Assembly: GCA_017537365.1 (NCBI GenBank)
Contig: JAFYKZ010000030.1
Span: 17,615-81,614 of the forward strand
Length of the DNA stretch: 64,000 bases
Direction of reading: 5' to 3'
Origin: Clostridia bacterium
GTDB lineage: Bacteria; Bacillota; Clostridia; Oscillospirales; Acutalibacteraceae
This document shows, piece after piece, positions 32,205-42,161 of this stretch. The position numbers were made by a program, and so were the translations under genes. Position 1 is the first letter of the stretch. Each line of letters starts with the position of its first letter. Below the pieces are notes generated by a model. It saw nothing but the letters and a program-made list of their open reading frames with translations. It was not told the origin of the DNA and made no database searches.

Positions 32205-32404
32205 TATTTGTTTTCGAAATAAGCGTTAAGCTTTGCTACTAACTCATCACAGTCGGTACCGTGAACCATACAAGCCTGTTCAATGCTTTCGCCTCTTGCA
32301 GAGGGACAGCCTAAACAATGCATACCGATTTCAAGGAAATATTCTGCACATCCTGCATCCATATCAAGAACATCGCCGATAATCATATCTTTTGTAATTT
32401 TCAT
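32204..32404 (-). CDS. DUF1858 domain protein (hybrid-cluster-associated redox disulfide type)
   Basis: This is a 66-aa protein with ITKDMIIGDVLDMDAGCAEYF and the redox motif GMHCLGCPSA, in which two cysteines are separated by two residues. The pattern matches the DUF1858/TIGR03980 family, which sometimes accompanies hybrid cluster proteins. Its function is not established. ATG 32404 is chosen because an AAAGGA site lies nine bases upstream and homology starts there; a longer reading from 32425 covers that site. It sits between yhaM and trmK in one transcript. Confidence 0.85.
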   Translation of the reverse strand: MKITKDMIIGDVLDMDAGCAEYFLEIGMHCLGCPSARGESIEQACMVHGTDCDELVAKLNAYFENK

Positions 32405-32438
32405 TTTTATCAATCCTTTTTTCAATTTATTATTAGTA

Positions 32439-33410
32439 TTAAAATAATTTTGGTTCGCTATTCAAATTTTTTCTCGCGTGGTTGAAAAGCTTGCGGTTAT
32501 CCATTGCCCAGATTCTCGAAGAAAAATCATTAGCCTCAACGCCTGAAACCGCCTCTTGCATTTCGTAAATTCTTGAATCCATTAAGTCTAGTTCACTTAA
32601 AAGCTCGGCTTCGATAAACATCGGTCTTACTGCGGCGCCAAACTCAGGCTCACCGTGGTGAGATAAACACATATGTTCAAGAAGCATTGCGGTTTTAGGA
32701 TTAATAGATAATTTTTCGGCATATCGGTTTATGGTCATAGCGCCCATCGCCAAATGACCTATTAAATTTCCCTCAACCGAGTAGCCTGTTGCGATTCCTG
32801 TTTCTGCAACCTCAAATTCATCAAGCTTTGCAATATCATGCAAAATAGCGCCCGAAATTAAAAGCTCTTTATCAACAAAGGGATAAATTTCGCAAACCTT
32901 TTCGCATAGACGAACTATGGACAAGGTGTGTAAAAGAAGTCCACCGCGAACTGCATGATGAAGCTTAAAGGCGGCAGGCCAATACAAAAGCGCGTTTCTT
33001 TTATCCTTTAAAATAGCTGAAACGATAATTTTAAGGTCGTTATCCTCAAAGCTTTCGGCAATATTTAAAAGCTCTGAATACATCTGCTCACCCGAATAAC
33101 CCGCAGTTTTAACAAAATCCTCAGCCTTAATTCCATCTGCCTCAGTTACAGGACGGATTTTATCAATTTTAAGCTGGTCTGCACCGTTATATTGCGAGAT
33201 AAGACCTCTGATTTTAACTAGCGCATTAGCGGTATATTCACCGTGGAGTTCTTTTGAATAACGCCAAAGCTTAGCGTTGATTTCGCCTGACGAGTCGCCT
33301 AACATAATGTCGAGATATGTGTCTCCCTTAGAGGAAGTTTTAGAGTCGATACTTTTAATAATGCAAAAGCCTTCAACAAGACCTTTATTATCAAGAGGAG
33401 TAAAATTCAT
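32439..33410 (-). CDS. yhaM: 3'-5' exoribonuclease YhaM (OB fold plus HD domain)
   Basis: YhaM trims RNA and single-stranded DNA from the 3' end. The 323-aa protein has an N-terminal OB-fold domain (about 10-85) and an HD phosphohydrolase domain with HHAVRGGLLLHT (about 168), ILHDIAKL (about 205) and EHMCLSHHGEPEFGA (about 258) supplying the metal ligands. Length fits the family. ATG 33410 follows GGAG; the open frame to 33473 reaches into the promoter. It is divergent from thiN. Confidence 0.93.
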   Translation of the reverse strand: MNFTPLDNKGLVEGFCIIKSIDSKTSSKGDTYLDIMLGDSSGEINAKLWRYSKELHGEYTANALVKIRGLISQYNGADQLKIDKIRPVTEADGIKAEDFVKTAGYSGEQMYSELLNIAESFEDNDLKIIVSAILKDKRNALLYWPAAFKLHHAVRGGLLLHTLSIVRLCEKVCEIYPFVDKELLISGAILHDIAKLDEFEVAETGIATGYSVEGNLIGHLAMGAMTINRYAEKLSINPKTAMLLEHMCLSHHGEPEFGAAVRPMFIEAELLSELDLMDSRIYEMQEAVSGVEANDFSSRIWAMDNRKLFNHARKNLNSEPKLF

Positions 33411-33444
33411 AGCATAAATCTCCAATTTATATTTTAACAATATA

Positions 33445-33473
33445 ATTATACTATAATTTATATAATTATTCAA
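33445..33473 (-). promoter_or_regulatory. Promoter of the yhaM operon
   Basis: Minus-strand TTGAAT (33468-33473) and TATAAT (33445-33450) with a 17-bp spacer lie about 35 bases before the yhaM ATG. Confidence 0.7.
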
Positions 33474-33481
33474 GTTTTAGA

Positions 33482-33510
33482 TTGACTTAAATAAAAATAT
33501 TATATAAAAT
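33482..33510 (+). promoter_or_regulatory. Promoter of thiN
   Basis: TTGACT (33482-33487), 17-bp spacer and TAAAAT (33505-33510) lie 30 bases before the thiN ATG, back to back with the yhaM promoter. Confidence 0.7.
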
Positions 33511-33540
33511 AATAATATAAATCTACAAAGGAAAATAAAA

Positions 33541-34173
33541 ATGCAAACTTGTTATATTTTTTCTGCGGCAGAAGGATTGCCCCAAAAGCTTGAAATAAAA
33601 AAAGAAGACCTTATTATTGCTGCCGATTTAGGATTTGAAAACGCAAAAAAATCAGGTGTTAAACCCGATGTTGTTTTAGGTGATTTCGATTCGTTGGGTT
33701 ATGAGCCTGAAAATATAGAAATTATAAAACATCCTGTAAGAAAAGATGATACCGATACCTTGCTCGCCATAAAGGTAGGACTGGGCAGAGGTTATAAAAA
33801 ATTTGTGATTTACGGTGGCACAGGCGGAAGACTGGACCATACAATAGCTAATATTCAGTCGCTTGCCTTTTTGGCTGAGAATAATGCTTTTGGCATTTTA
33901 AAGGGCGATAAATATTGCGTTACGGCAATTAAAAACCGCTCGGTTTCGTTTAGTGAAAAAGCAAAGGGAAATGTTTCGGTTTTCGCTTTTGAAAAGGCTT
34001 CGGGCGTTAATATTTCAGGGCTTTTATATGAAATTCAAAATGCCGAGCTTTCGCCTTATTTTCCGCTTGGAGTAAGTAATGAATTTATAGGAAATAAGTC
34101 GGAAATCAGCGTTAAAAACGGAACGCTTATAATTAATTATGACGGAGACGAAGAAACAGCTAGTATAAAATAA
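33541..34173 (+). CDS. thiN: Thiamine pyrophosphokinase
   Basis: The enzyme makes thiamine diphosphate from thiamine and ATP. The 210-aa protein has IAADLGFENA near 26, the GDFDSLG motif near 46, KDDTDTLLAI near 65 and GGTGGRLDHTIANI near 95, all characteristic of ThiN. An AAAGGA site precedes the ATG. It is a single plus-strand gene between minus-strand groups, with its own promoter and a strong terminator. Thiamine diphosphate is the cofactor of the PFOR encoded at the window end. Confidence 0.95.
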   Translation: MQTCYIFSAAEGLPQKLEIKKEDLIIAADLGFENAKKSGVKPDVVLGDFDSLGYEPENIEIIKHPVRKDDTDTLLAIKVGLGRGYKKFVIYGGTGGRLDHTIANIQSLAFLAENNAFGILKGDKYCVTAIKNRSVSFSEKAKGNVSVFAFEKASGVNISGLLYEIQNAELSPYFPLGVSNEFIGNKSEISVKNGTLIINYDGDEETASIK

Positions 34174-34203
34174 AAATGTTGCCGCAAAAAGCGGCAACAT
34201 TTT
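34173..34203. terminator. Bidirectional intrinsic terminator
   Basis: A perfect 13-bp stem (34173-34185 with 34191-34203) with an all-A loop and flanking T-tract separates thiN from the convergent amidase gene. Confidence 0.93.
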
Positions 34204-36405
34204 TTATGCATTATTCGAGGTTTGGTCGTCAGAGGTTTCCTCGTCTTTTGGAGGAGTGCTGGAAGTTTCAGGCTCAGATGTCTCAGGCTGAGAATTTTCA
34301 GGCTCAGACGGGGTTTCGGGTTCGGATGGGGTATCGGGCTCTGACGGAATTTCGGGAGGAGTTTCGGGTTCCTCGGTTAGCGGAACATCGTCAGGCGAGG
34401 AGGCTAAGAAATAATCTGCTATACCTCTTGAAATTGCGATAGCTTTTTTATTTAAAGAAGCATCGCTTACCATATTCTGATAATCGTATGTATTAGAAAT
34501 AAAGCCGTTTTCAGTAAGAACAACGGGGCAATAGCTCGACCTTGCCATATAGTAATAATGCCAACTGAGCTTTGAGGATTTATAAAGTCCTGTGGCTTTT
34601 GTATAAGAATAAACAAGCTCGGCAGCTTTTTTGGAAAAAGGCTGTGAATAAAATGCACCGAATCCGTTGGGTGTTGAACTGGTAGATGAATCGTGATGAA
34701 TAGCGATACAAAAATCAGGCTTCAAATTTTTGAGCATCTTAATTTTATCATCATTTGAAGAGGTTGTGTTTGATGTTCTGGTCATATAAACAGTAGCACC
34801 AATGCTTTGAAGCTGGGCTTTTATTTTATTAGCCAAAGCTAAATTACGATTGGCTTCACTATAAGAGGTTCCACCAACACCTACTGCACCTGGGTCTTTA
34901 CCGCCATGACCTACATCAATTAAAATCTTAACTCCAGTAAGGTCGACACCGTAGGAATTAGATGCTTTTTTTACTCTTGCAGGGTTTAAAAACTCAAAAA
35001 CTAATTGACCGCTTGAATTATAATGAGCATCCCATCCGTAGAAACCGCCTTTTTCTCTCAAATAAAGCCTCAATGTATAGTCGGATTTATTTTTGATTAT
35101 CTTGGCAGAAGAAAACAGAGTGTTGGTTTTTGGTATATCAATATTTCCTGTTAAAACGGTTGCGTAGCAAAATGTTATATCAATATACTGATAGGTTACA
35201 GCCGAAATACTGTAATCTTGTTTTGATGGGTTTGTATAAGATTGGGGGAGAATATCAAAATAAAACGGAGCTTTCCACATTGTGTCAAGAGTTAAAACGG
35301 TATGATTACCCTCGGTTTCAAATGAGGAAATGTTAATTTCGTTATGGTCGGGGAGAGTGCCCGCATATTCTTTAACGATTTTAACCGTTTCGTTAGTTGG
35401 GATATTCTTTTTTGAAGTGTAAACCTGTCTTCCGCAACGAAGCACCGCATATTCTTTTTTGGTGCTTCCGCTTTGATAATAAACATATCCTGAGGCACTG
35501 TAATCTACTGTGCCTTTTGGTAGATAGTTATTTGTAGGTCTTGACCAGTCGTTAGTAGACTTAGCGTCAAAGGTTTCGGCTTCATAGGCTATGATTTCGG
35601 TAATTTTACCTGTTCCTACATTTATATATTTGCCGCCGAGCGGGGCAGAATTCGGGTTATAGTTAACAACGATTTCTGCTTTTTTGCAGGTTATATTACC
35701 CGAACTGAAACTTTCGGTTTTTCCGTTTAAAGTAGCTTTAAAGGTGATTTTGCCTAAGTTTTTATTTTGGGTTGTGGACGGAAGCTTAAATGCGCCTATA
35801 AAATCTGTAAAAACTTCGGATTTTTCGCTTGTTTCATTTTGAGCGGTATATTCCTTTAAGGTTATGGTAGTGCCGTTAAAGGTGGCAGTAACAGTGCTTC
35901 CTTTTCTGGCGGTAGCCGAAACTGCTAAGGTTGAGCCGCTTTTATAAGTTTGAGCAGAGGAAGGACTGTAACTTTTAAGGATTATATAGCGGTAATTAAC
36001 AGTGTAAACATAACTTTTTTCTTTATGAACAAAGGTAAAGGTGTTTTTACCCTCTTTAAGTTCAACTGTTACCGAGAAAACGCCGTCATCAGTAAGCGAG
36101 ACTTCCTTGCCGTTTAAGGTTACAGGGTCTTTTGTATTTGATTTTCCTGAAAATGTATAATGATTTTCGGTGGTTGTAACATTAGTTTTAGTTGGATTAA
36201 AAATTTGAAAATCGGGGATTTTTTCGGGTTCGGGTGTACTGCTTATCTCAGGGATAGATTCGGAAGAAACATCAGAAACTGAGGATAAATCACCATCAGT
36301 ATGAACGGTTTTATCGGCTAAATGAACAACCAAAACAGCAGAGCCCACCCCGATTAATACTGATAATAAAACTGAGCATATTATAATTATTGTTTTCTTA
36401 GACAT
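34204..36405 (-). CDS. N-acetylmuramoyl-L-alanine amidase, Amidase_3 type, with acidic Pro/Glu tail
   Basis: The enzyme cuts the bond between MurNAc and the stem peptide of peptidoglycan. The 733-aa protein has an N-terminal signal anchor (about 5-28), beta-rich modules (about 70-480) that resemble bacterial Ig-like or SH3-like spacers, and a zinc amidase domain (about 485-680) with IDVGHGGKDPGAVG, IAIHHDSS and VVLTENGFISN, giving the His-Glu-His-Glu set. The last 50 residues are a low-complexity tail of repeated Pro-Ser-Glu/Thr units with no membrane or sortase signal. AAAGGA precedes the ATG. It follows mfd by 17 bases and ends at the terminator. Confidence 0.9.
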   Translation of the reverse strand: MSKKTIIIICSVLLSVLIGVGSAVLVVHLADKTVHTDGDLSSVSDVSSESIPEISSTPEPEKIPDFQIFNPTKTNVTTTENHYTFSGKSNTKDPVTLNGKEVSLTDDGVFSVTVELKEGKNTFTFVHKEKSYVYTVNYRYIILKSYSPSSAQTYKSGSTLAVSATARKGSTVTATFNGTTITLKEYTAQNETSEKSEVFTDFIGAFKLPSTTQNKNLGKITFKATLNGKTESFSSGNITCKKAEIVVNYNPNSAPLGGKYINVGTGKITEIIAYEAETFDAKSTNDWSRPTNNYLPKGTVDYSASGYVYYQSGSTKKEYAVLRCGRQVYTSKKNIPTNETVKIVKEYAGTLPDHNEINISSFETEGNHTVLTLDTMWKAPFYFDILPQSYTNPSKQDYSISAVTYQYIDITFCYATVLTGNIDIPKTNTLFSSAKIIKNKSDYTLRLYLREKGGFYGWDAHYNSSGQLVFEFLNPARVKKASNSYGVDLTGVKILIDVGHGGKDPGAVGVGGTSYSEANRNLALANKIKAQLQSIGATVYMTRTSNTTSSNDDKIKMLKNLKPDFCIAIHHDSSTSSTPNGFGAFYSQPFSKKAAELVYSYTKATGLYKSSKLSWHYYYMARSSYCPVVLTENGFISNTYDYQNMVSDASLNKKAIAISRGIADYFLASSPDDVPLTEEPETPPEIPSEPDTPSEPETPSEPENSQPETSEPETSSTPPKDEETSDDQTSNNA

Positions 36406-36422
36406 ATCTATTTTCCTTTAAT

Positions 36423-39400
36423 TTAGAGTGCTTTTTTTAGTTCGGTTACAAGGTCGGACATTTTTTGTCCCTTGTTTAACCTTACAGTATAAACCGGTTT
36501 TCCTGAGGCATTTAGTAAAAACCTGTTACCGAAATAATCGGAAAGGCGGCTTGCAACCTCAGGTTTAATTGAATTTATATGAAGAATCGCGGTGTTTGAA
36601 GTGCCGGTTATTTCGGCAATATCCGCCGCGGCGGCTTTGTTTCTGAGGATAGCTATATCTATAAGCCCCGTAACTGATTTCGGTGGTTCACCGAAACGGT
36701 CGCAAAGCTCGTCTATAACATCTAGCGAATCCTCGTCGGTTTGAATGTTTGCAATTCTTTTATAAATGCCGAGTCTTGCGGAAAGCGATTCAATATAGCT
36801 TTCGGGAATATGAGCCGAAACATTAAGGTCGATAGTGCAAGGAATATCGTCTTTTGGCAATTCGCCGTTTTGCTCGTTTACTGCCTCGGATAAGAGTTTT
36901 AAATACATATCATAGCCTACTGATTCCATATTTCCGTGTTGGTCGGCGCCCAAAATACTTCCTGCACCTCTGATTTCAAGGTCGCGCATTGCGATTTTAA
37001 AGCCCGAGCCAAACTCGGTGTATTCTCTTATAGCTTCGAGTCGTTTAGAGGCTATATCAGATAACTGCTTGTTAGCACCAAAGCAAAAATAGGCATAAGC
37101 GCGCCTTGGAGAACGACCCACTCTGCCTCTCAACTGATGTAGTTGAGCAAGTCCCATTCGGTCGGCATCCTCAATTATAAGGGTGTTTGCATTTGGAACA
37201 TCAACACCTGTTTCTATAATGGTTGTGCAAACCAAGACATCAATTTCATGCTCTAAAAGTTGTTTCCAAACCTTAGTTAGCTCATCCTCGGTCATTTTAC
37301 CGTGGGCAATTCCGAAATTGACATCAGGGAGCTTTTGTTTTAGCTTAAATGCGCATCTTTCAATCGTTTCAACCCTGTTATGAAGATAATAAACCTGACC
37401 GTTTCGCCTGATTTCTTTTCTTATTGCATCGGTTATAACACCGAGGTTATATTCCAAAACATAAGACTGAACAGGGTGGCGGTCTCCCGGTGCTTCGTCT
37501 ATGGAGGACATATCTCTAAGTCCCGACATTGCCATATTAAGAGTTCTCGGTATCGGAGTTGCGCTTAAAGTTAAAATATCAACAAAGGGATAAAGCTCTT
37601 TAAGTCTCTCCTTTTGGGCAACACCAAAGCGTTGCTCCTCGTCTATAATAACTAAACCTATATCCTTAAACTCAACATCCTTTGATATGAGGCGGTGGGT
37701 TCCAACCACCATATCAACCCTGCCGCATTTAAGGTCAGAAATGATTTTCTGCTGAGCTTTTGGGGTAACAAAACGGTTTAAAAGTTTAACATTTATTGGC
37801 ATTTCGCCGAAGCGACGAATTATTGTGTTATAGTGTTGCATAGCAAGAATGGTTGTTGGAACTAACAAGGCACATTGTTTACCCTCGCTTATGCATTTAA
37901 AAGCGGCTCTTAAAGCAACCTCGGTTTTACCAAAACCAACATCGCCGCAAAGAAGTCTATCCATAGGAACATTACGCTCCATATCGCCCTTGATTTCATT
38001 AACGCAACGAAGCTGGTCCTCGGTTTCATCATACGGAAAGCGTCTTTCAAAATCATTTTGCAAATCATTATCAGGTCCGAAAGCATATCCTTTAACTGAC
38101 ATTCGTTTAGCGTATAAAGCGGTTAACTGTTTTGCCATATCAGCAACGGCTTTTTTAACTCGGTGTCTTGTCTTTTGCCATTCGGCGCCGCCTAATCTAT
38201 GAAGCTTAATACCTCCGTTTTCGGTTGCCGCACCAATATAACGGGAAACTAAATCAAGCTGGGTTACAGGAACATATAAAACATCACTTTTAGCGTATTT
38301 GATTTTGATATAATCCTTTGTAACTCCTGCATTTGTAATGCGGTTGATACCATCAAAAATACCGATACCGTGCGCCTCGTGAACAACATAGTCTCCAATG
38401 TGAAGCTCTTCGAGCGAGCCGATTTCTTTTGCATTTTTTGGTCGTTTTCTTTTTTTCTTTTCTTCGCCTTGAATATGGCGGTGGGTTATGAGAAGAAAGT
38501 TTTGAGAGGGTATTTCAAAACCGCTTGATAAACCGCCTAGGCTTACCGTAACAGAGGATTTTATTTCTTTTGGGTTTGCCTCAAAAACGGCAGAAAAACC
38601 TTTATCGCAAAGTTCATTGGTTAATACCTTTGCGGCGCGTTCTTCACCCGAAAGGATAATAACCTTGCCCTTTTGCTCGGCGATATAGCTTATATCCTCG
38701 CATAAAACATTAAGGTCGCCGCTCCAAGCGGTTGAACGCTTGAAGTTAAAGTTAATAATATCTTTAAGCTTTAATTCATAGGAAGTTCGAGGAAAGTTTT
38801 CGAGCAAAATCGCATTCTCGCATTTTTGCCAGAATTCTCCCTTTTCTAACCATAATTTAGCTGTTTTGGCGGATAAAAAACCATCTTCTAAAAAGCTTTC
38901 GGTATCCGCAGAGGCTTGAATGTCTATTGATTTAAACCGCTCGTTTATTCCTGCGGTTTCGCTAACGAAAATAAGTGTATCCTTTAAATAATCAAAAATG
39001 GTTGAATTCTCAGGGTATATTAGGGGTAAATATCTGTCAGGAAGTATTGAAATGCCGTTTTCTAGGGCATTTATATCGTTTGATAGTATCTTTTTTTGAG
39101 GGTCGGTTAGCTTTTTAGTGTTATTTTGATAATCGGTTAAGGTTTTTGCTAATTCTTGCGGGTTGAAAAGAAGCTCGCAAGCTGGGGTTATTTCTATAAC
39201 ATCTGCATTTTCTGTTCTGCGCTGAGTTTCTATATCAAAAAAAGAAATACTGTCAATCTCGTCTCCCCAAAACTCTATTCTTAACGGGTTATTCGAATTA
39301 ACAGGGAAAATATCAAAAATACCGCCTCTTATCGCAAACTGACCTTTACCTTCGCAAAGTTCTGTTCGGGTGTAACCTGCGCTTAAAAGCTTATCGGTTA

Positions 39401-39851
39401 AATCTGAGGTTGAAATTTCATCTGCGGTTTTTAAAGAAAATCTTGATTTCTTTAAAATTTCTGGCGGGACAGTATATTGCAAAGCCGCATCAATAGAAAC
39501 CGTAAGCAGCTCAAAAGCCCCATCTGCGAGGGCAGATAGGGTGTCTGTTCTTTTTTGTTCGTATTCTTTTGAATATCCGCTTATATTACCGATACAGTAA
39601 TCCCTGAGCGGAAAATTAACCGTTTTAAGTCCCAACGCTTTGGCATCATCTGCTAAGGAAATGGCAGATGCTTCGTCGTGAGTTATAACGGCTAGCTTTT
39701 GCCCTGCTTTTTTAAATACAGCTAAAAGTAAAATCGCCTTGTGAATAGGGGAGAGCCCTGTTAATGCAAGGGGAAGTCGGTTTTTTTCTATGCTGTTTAA
39801 AAATGAGGCAAAATCAGGGTCCTTAAAGAGTATGTTGCTTAAAAATTCCAT
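36423..39851 (-). CDS. mfd: Transcription-repair coupling factor Mfd
   Basis: Mfd removes stalled RNA polymerase at DNA lesions and recruits UvrA. The 1142-aa protein has the UvrB-homology N-terminus (about 1-330), the RNA polymerase interaction domain with [14 protein letters not shown] (about 490), the RecG-like translocase with [16 protein letters not shown] (about 635), [10 protein letters not shown] (about 740) and LRGRVGRS (about 900), and the C-terminal TRCF domain. The N-terminal helicase motifs are degenerate, as expected for Mfd. It follows pth by seven bases, the common Firmicute order. Confidence 0.97.
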   Translation of the reverse strand: MEFLSNILFKDPDFASFLNSIEKNRLPLALTGLSPIHKAILLLAVFKKAGQKLAVITHDEASAISLADDAKALGLKTVNFPLRDYCIGNISGYSKEYEQKRTDTLSALADGAFELLTVSIDAALQYTVPPEILKKSRFSLKTADEISTSDLTDKLLSAGYTRTELCEGKGQFAIRGGIFDIFPVNSNNPLRIEFWGDEIDSISFFDIETQRRTENADVIEITPACELLFNPQELAKTLTDYQNNTKKLTDPQKKILSNDINALENGISILPDRYLPLIYPENSTIFDYLKDTLIFVSETAGINERFKSIDIQASADTESFLEDGFLSAKTAKLWLEKGEFWQKCENAILLENFPRTSYELKLKDIINFNFKRSTAWSGDLNVLCEDISYIAEQKGKVIILSGEERAAKVLTNELCDKGFSAVFEANPKEIKSSVTVSLGGLSSGFEIPSQNFLLITHRHIQGEEKKKRKRPKNAKEIGSLEELHIGDYVVHEAHGIGIFDGINRITNAGVTKDYIKIKYAKSDVLYVPVTQLDLVSRYIGAATENGGIKLHRLGGAEWQKTRHRVKKAVADMAKQLTALYAKRMSVKGYAFGPDNDLQNDFERRFPYDETEDQLRCVNEIKGDMERNVPMDRLLCGDVGFGKTEVALRAAFKCISEGKQCALLVPTTILAMQHYNTIIRRFGEMPINVKLLNRFVTPKAQQKIISDLKCGRVDMVVGTHRLISKDVEFKDIGLVIIDEEQRFGVAQKERLKELYPFVDILTLSATPIPRTLNMAMSGLRDMSSIDEAPGDRHPVQSYVLEYNLGVITDAIRKEIRRNGQVYYLHNRVETIERCAFKLKQKLPDVNFGIAHGKMTEDELTKVWKQLLEHEIDVLVCTTIIETGVDVPNANTLIIEDADRMGLAQLHQLRGRVGRSPRRAYAYFCFGANKQLSDIASKRLEAIREYTEFGSGFKIAMRDLEIRGAGSILGADQHGNMESVGYDMYLKLLSEAVNEQNGELPKDDIPCTIDLNVSAHIPESYIESLSARLGIYKRIANIQTDEDSLDVIDELCDRFGEPPKSVTGLIDIAILRNKAAAADIAEITGTSNTAILHINSIKPEVASRLSDYFGNRFLLNASGKPVYTVRLNKGQKMSDLVTELKKAL

Positions 39852-39858
39852 AAAAGCC

Positions 39859-40449
39859 TCAACTATTGTATTTGTTCATAGCCGAATCAATCGAGCGGGT
39901 TATTATTTCTTTTATGGCTAAAACGGCATTATCGCAAGCATTATTCAGCGGTTCTTTTTCTTCCGCTTTAAATTTGCTTAAAACCCAATCGGCTAAATTA
40001 TAATCGGGGTGAGGTTTAGCTCCAACACCGATTTTAATTCTCGCAATATTATCTGTTCCTAAAAGTTCAATAATATCGCGCATACCTTTTTGACCGCCGT
40101 CGCTTCCTTTTCTTCTGATTCGAAGCTTGCCAACAACAAGAGAAATATCGTCTTGTATAACGATTATTCTGTCAGAAGGGATTTTATAAAAGGAAGAAGC
40201 TTCTAAAACCGCTTTGCCTGAATTGTTCATATAGGTTTCGGGTTTTATAACAAGTATACGGCTGTCTTTAAGTTTATATTCGCCTATTTTAGCGCTGAAT
40301 TTAATTTTGTTAAAGCTGAAATTTTCTTTTTGGGCTAGTTTATCGACCGTTATAAAGCCGACATTATGTCTTGTGTTTTCATAGGTGATTCCGGGGTTGC
40401 CGAGACCTACTATAAGCCAATCATAAGTTGATTTTGATTTAAAAAACAT
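39859..40449 (-). CDS. pth: Peptidyl-tRNA hydrolase
   Basis: Pth recycles peptidyl-tRNA released early from ribosomes. The 196-aa protein has IVGLGNPGITYENTRHNVGF with the catalytic histidine in TRHNVG (about 32), KPETYMNNSG (about 73), QDDISL with the catalytic aspartate (about 103) and GGQKGMRDI (about 122). The ATG at 40449 follows AAGGAA and matches the family start after a 7-residue lead; the open frame to 40527 lies inside comEB. It is followed by mfd. Confidence 0.95.
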   Translation of the reverse strand: MFFKSKSTYDWLIVGLGNPGITYENTRHNVGFITVDKLAQKENFSFNKIKFSAKIGEYKLKDSRILVIKPETYMNNSGKAVLEASSFYKIPSDRIIVIQDDISLVVGKLRIRRKGSDGGQKGMRDIIELLGTDNIARIKIGVGAKPHPDYNLADWVLSKFKAEEKEPLNNACDNAVLAIKEIITRSIDSAMNKYNS

Positions 40450-40459
40450 CTTAAATTCC

Positions 40460-40939
40460 TTAAAGAGAGATTTTAATTTCTTTATTTGCCGAGGTATAAG
40501 GTCTGTATTTAACGCCTGCTGTGTCAAACATACGCTTTGAGGCTAAAACACTGTCTGAATCGGCATATTTATCAGAAGCATAAACAACCTCGGTTATACC
40601 CGACTGAATAATCGCTTTTGCACATTCGTTGCAAGGGAATAGGGTTGTATAAACGGTGCAACCTCTAACCGAGCCCACCGCACAGTTTAAAATAGCGTTA
40701 AGCTCCGCGTGGCAAACATATAAATATTTTGAATCGAGAGCGGTATCTTTTTTATCCCAAGGAAATTCGTCATCACTGCAACAGCGAGGCATACCGTTAT
40801 ATCCCATAGAAAGTATGCGCTTATCACTATTTACTATGCAAGCGCCAACCTGAGTTGAGGGGTCTTTGCTTCTCATAGCAGAAAGCGAGGCGATACCCAT
40901 AAAATATTCGTCCCAGCTTAAATAATCAAGTCTTTTCAT
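40460..40939 (-). CDS. dCMP deaminase family protein (ComEB-like)
   Basis: dCMP deaminase makes dUMP for thymidylate synthesis. The 159-aa protein has the zinc motifs CHAELNAI (about residue 72; the family HAE) and PCNECAKAI (about 102; the PCxxC pair), and the family start WDEYFMGIASLSAMRSKDPSTQVG. ComEB of Bacillus is the same type. ATG 40939 is favoured over GTG 40948, which lies within the AGGTGA site. It starts the comEB-pth-mfd-amidase run. Confidence 0.9.
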   Translation of the reverse strand: MKRLDYLSWDEYFMGIASLSAMRSKDPSTQVGACIVNSDKRILSMGYNGMPRCCSDDEFPWDKKDTALDSKYLYVCHAELNAILNCAVGSVRGCTVYTTLFPCNECAKAIIQSGITEVVYASDKYADSDSVLASKRMFDTAGVKYRPYTSANKEIKISL

Positions 40940-40959
40940 TTTCTTCACCTCATAGTATG

Positions 40960-40988
40960 ATTTTATACTATTTCAAATCATTTTGCAA
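40960..40988 (-). promoter_or_regulatory. Candidate promoter before the dCMP deaminase gene
   Basis: Minus-strand TTGCAA (40983-40988), 17-bp spacer and TAAAAT (40960-40965) lie directly after the MFS stop and 20 bases before the deaminase ATG. A small hairpin overlaps it. Confidence 0.5.
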
Positions 40989-42161
40989 TTATTTTTTATC
41001 TTCTTTAACACTTATTAAAGTCGCAATAATCATTGCAACGGGGAATATGGCAACTGTTAAGAAGCCAAATTTTAACTCAAGCTTATCAGCAACAACACCT
41101 AAAAGCCAAGGACCTATTGAGCAACCAATATCTCCAAGCATTGCAAATGCTGAAAACATAACCGCGCCGCCATTTTTAAAATCCTTAGCGCCTGCGGAAT
41201 AAGTTCCCGGCCAAAAAATACTAACGGTGAAGCCACAAAGCGCACAGAATATTAAAGCTATAAACTGTATTTGGCAGAAAGCAACCGTAACATAGCAGAT
41301 AAAACACAATGAGCTTAAAATAACCATCAATTTTTTAAAGGAAATTCTATCGCTTATTTTGGCATACCAAATTCTGCCCGCACCCATAAATATTGCAAAA
41401 GCGCAAGGACCTGCTAAATCACCGATAGTTTTTGAAACATTTAGTGTTTGTTGTGCAAACATAGAAGCCCATTGAGCCATAGCAATTTCGCTTGCTCCCG
41501 CGCAAAGCATCATAATTAAATAGCATCTGAAACGGCGAGAGGAAAAAAGCTTTTTAAAGCTATCTTGCTTTTGTTCTTTTTCAGGCTCTATTACAGGTGA
41601 TTTTAAAAACATAAAAAAGTTGAATAGAGGAACTAAGCTCCAAATAAGCGGTATATATGCCCAATTATTAAATCCTGTTATGAAAATCATAGCGGTTGTA
41701 ACTAAAACAGTGAAAACCTGACCCCAACAGTAAAAAGAGTGAAGCACCGCCATATTACCAACTTTATTTTTTGTTGGTAGCATTTCAACCATAGGACTTA
41801 TAACAACCTCAATGAGTCCGCTTCCAAAGGCGGTTATGGTCATAGCAATAAGTATTGCAAGATATGTATTATGCATAATCCGGGGTAAAATACCGAGCAA
41901 GCATAAGCCTATGAAAGCTGAAATTTGCGCCAAAACGCAAGCTCTTTTATAACCTATGTATTTTAAAATTTTAGGGGTGAAAAAATCGGTTGCCATTTGG
42001 GTCAAAAAGTTTACTAAAATTATTCTGCCTAATTGCTCGTAATTCAGGGCATAAATATCCTGCAAAGCAATAAAAAGAATAGGCAAGAAGTTATTAACTA
42101 TTGCTTGAACGATATAGCCTATATAACAAGCAACTTTTGTTACGGTGAAGCTTTTACTCAT
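40989..42161 (-). CDS. Major facilitator superfamily transporter
   Basis: The 390-aa protein has about twelve hydrophobic segments split by a central cytoplasmic loop (about 195-215, charged, PEKEQKQDSFKKL). The layout and the sequence IFMGAGRIWYAKISDR after helix 7-8 resemble the FucP/sugar-transporter branch of the MFS, but the substrate cannot be assigned. The start overlaps the end of the HAD phosphatase gene by 8 bases, so the two are translated together. No regulatory gene is adjacent. Confidence 0.85.
   Translation of the reverse strand: MSKSFTVTKVACYIGYIVQAIVNNFLPILFIALQDIYALNYEQLGRIILVNFLTQMATDFFTPKILKYIGYKRACVLAQISAFIGLCLLGILPRIMHNTYLAILIAMTITAFGSGLIEVVISPMVEMLPTKNKVGNMAVLHSFYCWGQVFTVLVTTAMIFITGFNNWAYIPLIWSLVPLFNFFMFLKSPVIEPEKEQKQDSFKKLFSSRRFRCYLIMMLCAGASEIAMAQWASMFAQQTLNVSKTIGDLAGPCAFAIFMGAGRIWYAKISDRISFKKLMVILSSLCFICYVTVAFCQIQFIALIFCALCGFTVSIFWPGTYSAGAKDFKNGGAVMFSAFAMLGDIGCSIGPWLLGVVADKLELKFGFLTVAIFPVAMIIATLISVKEDKK

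Noticed and set aside
34176..34442. Plus-strand open frame opposite the amidase tail
   Set aside because: It arises from the repetitive amidase C-terminal codons and has no ribosome site.
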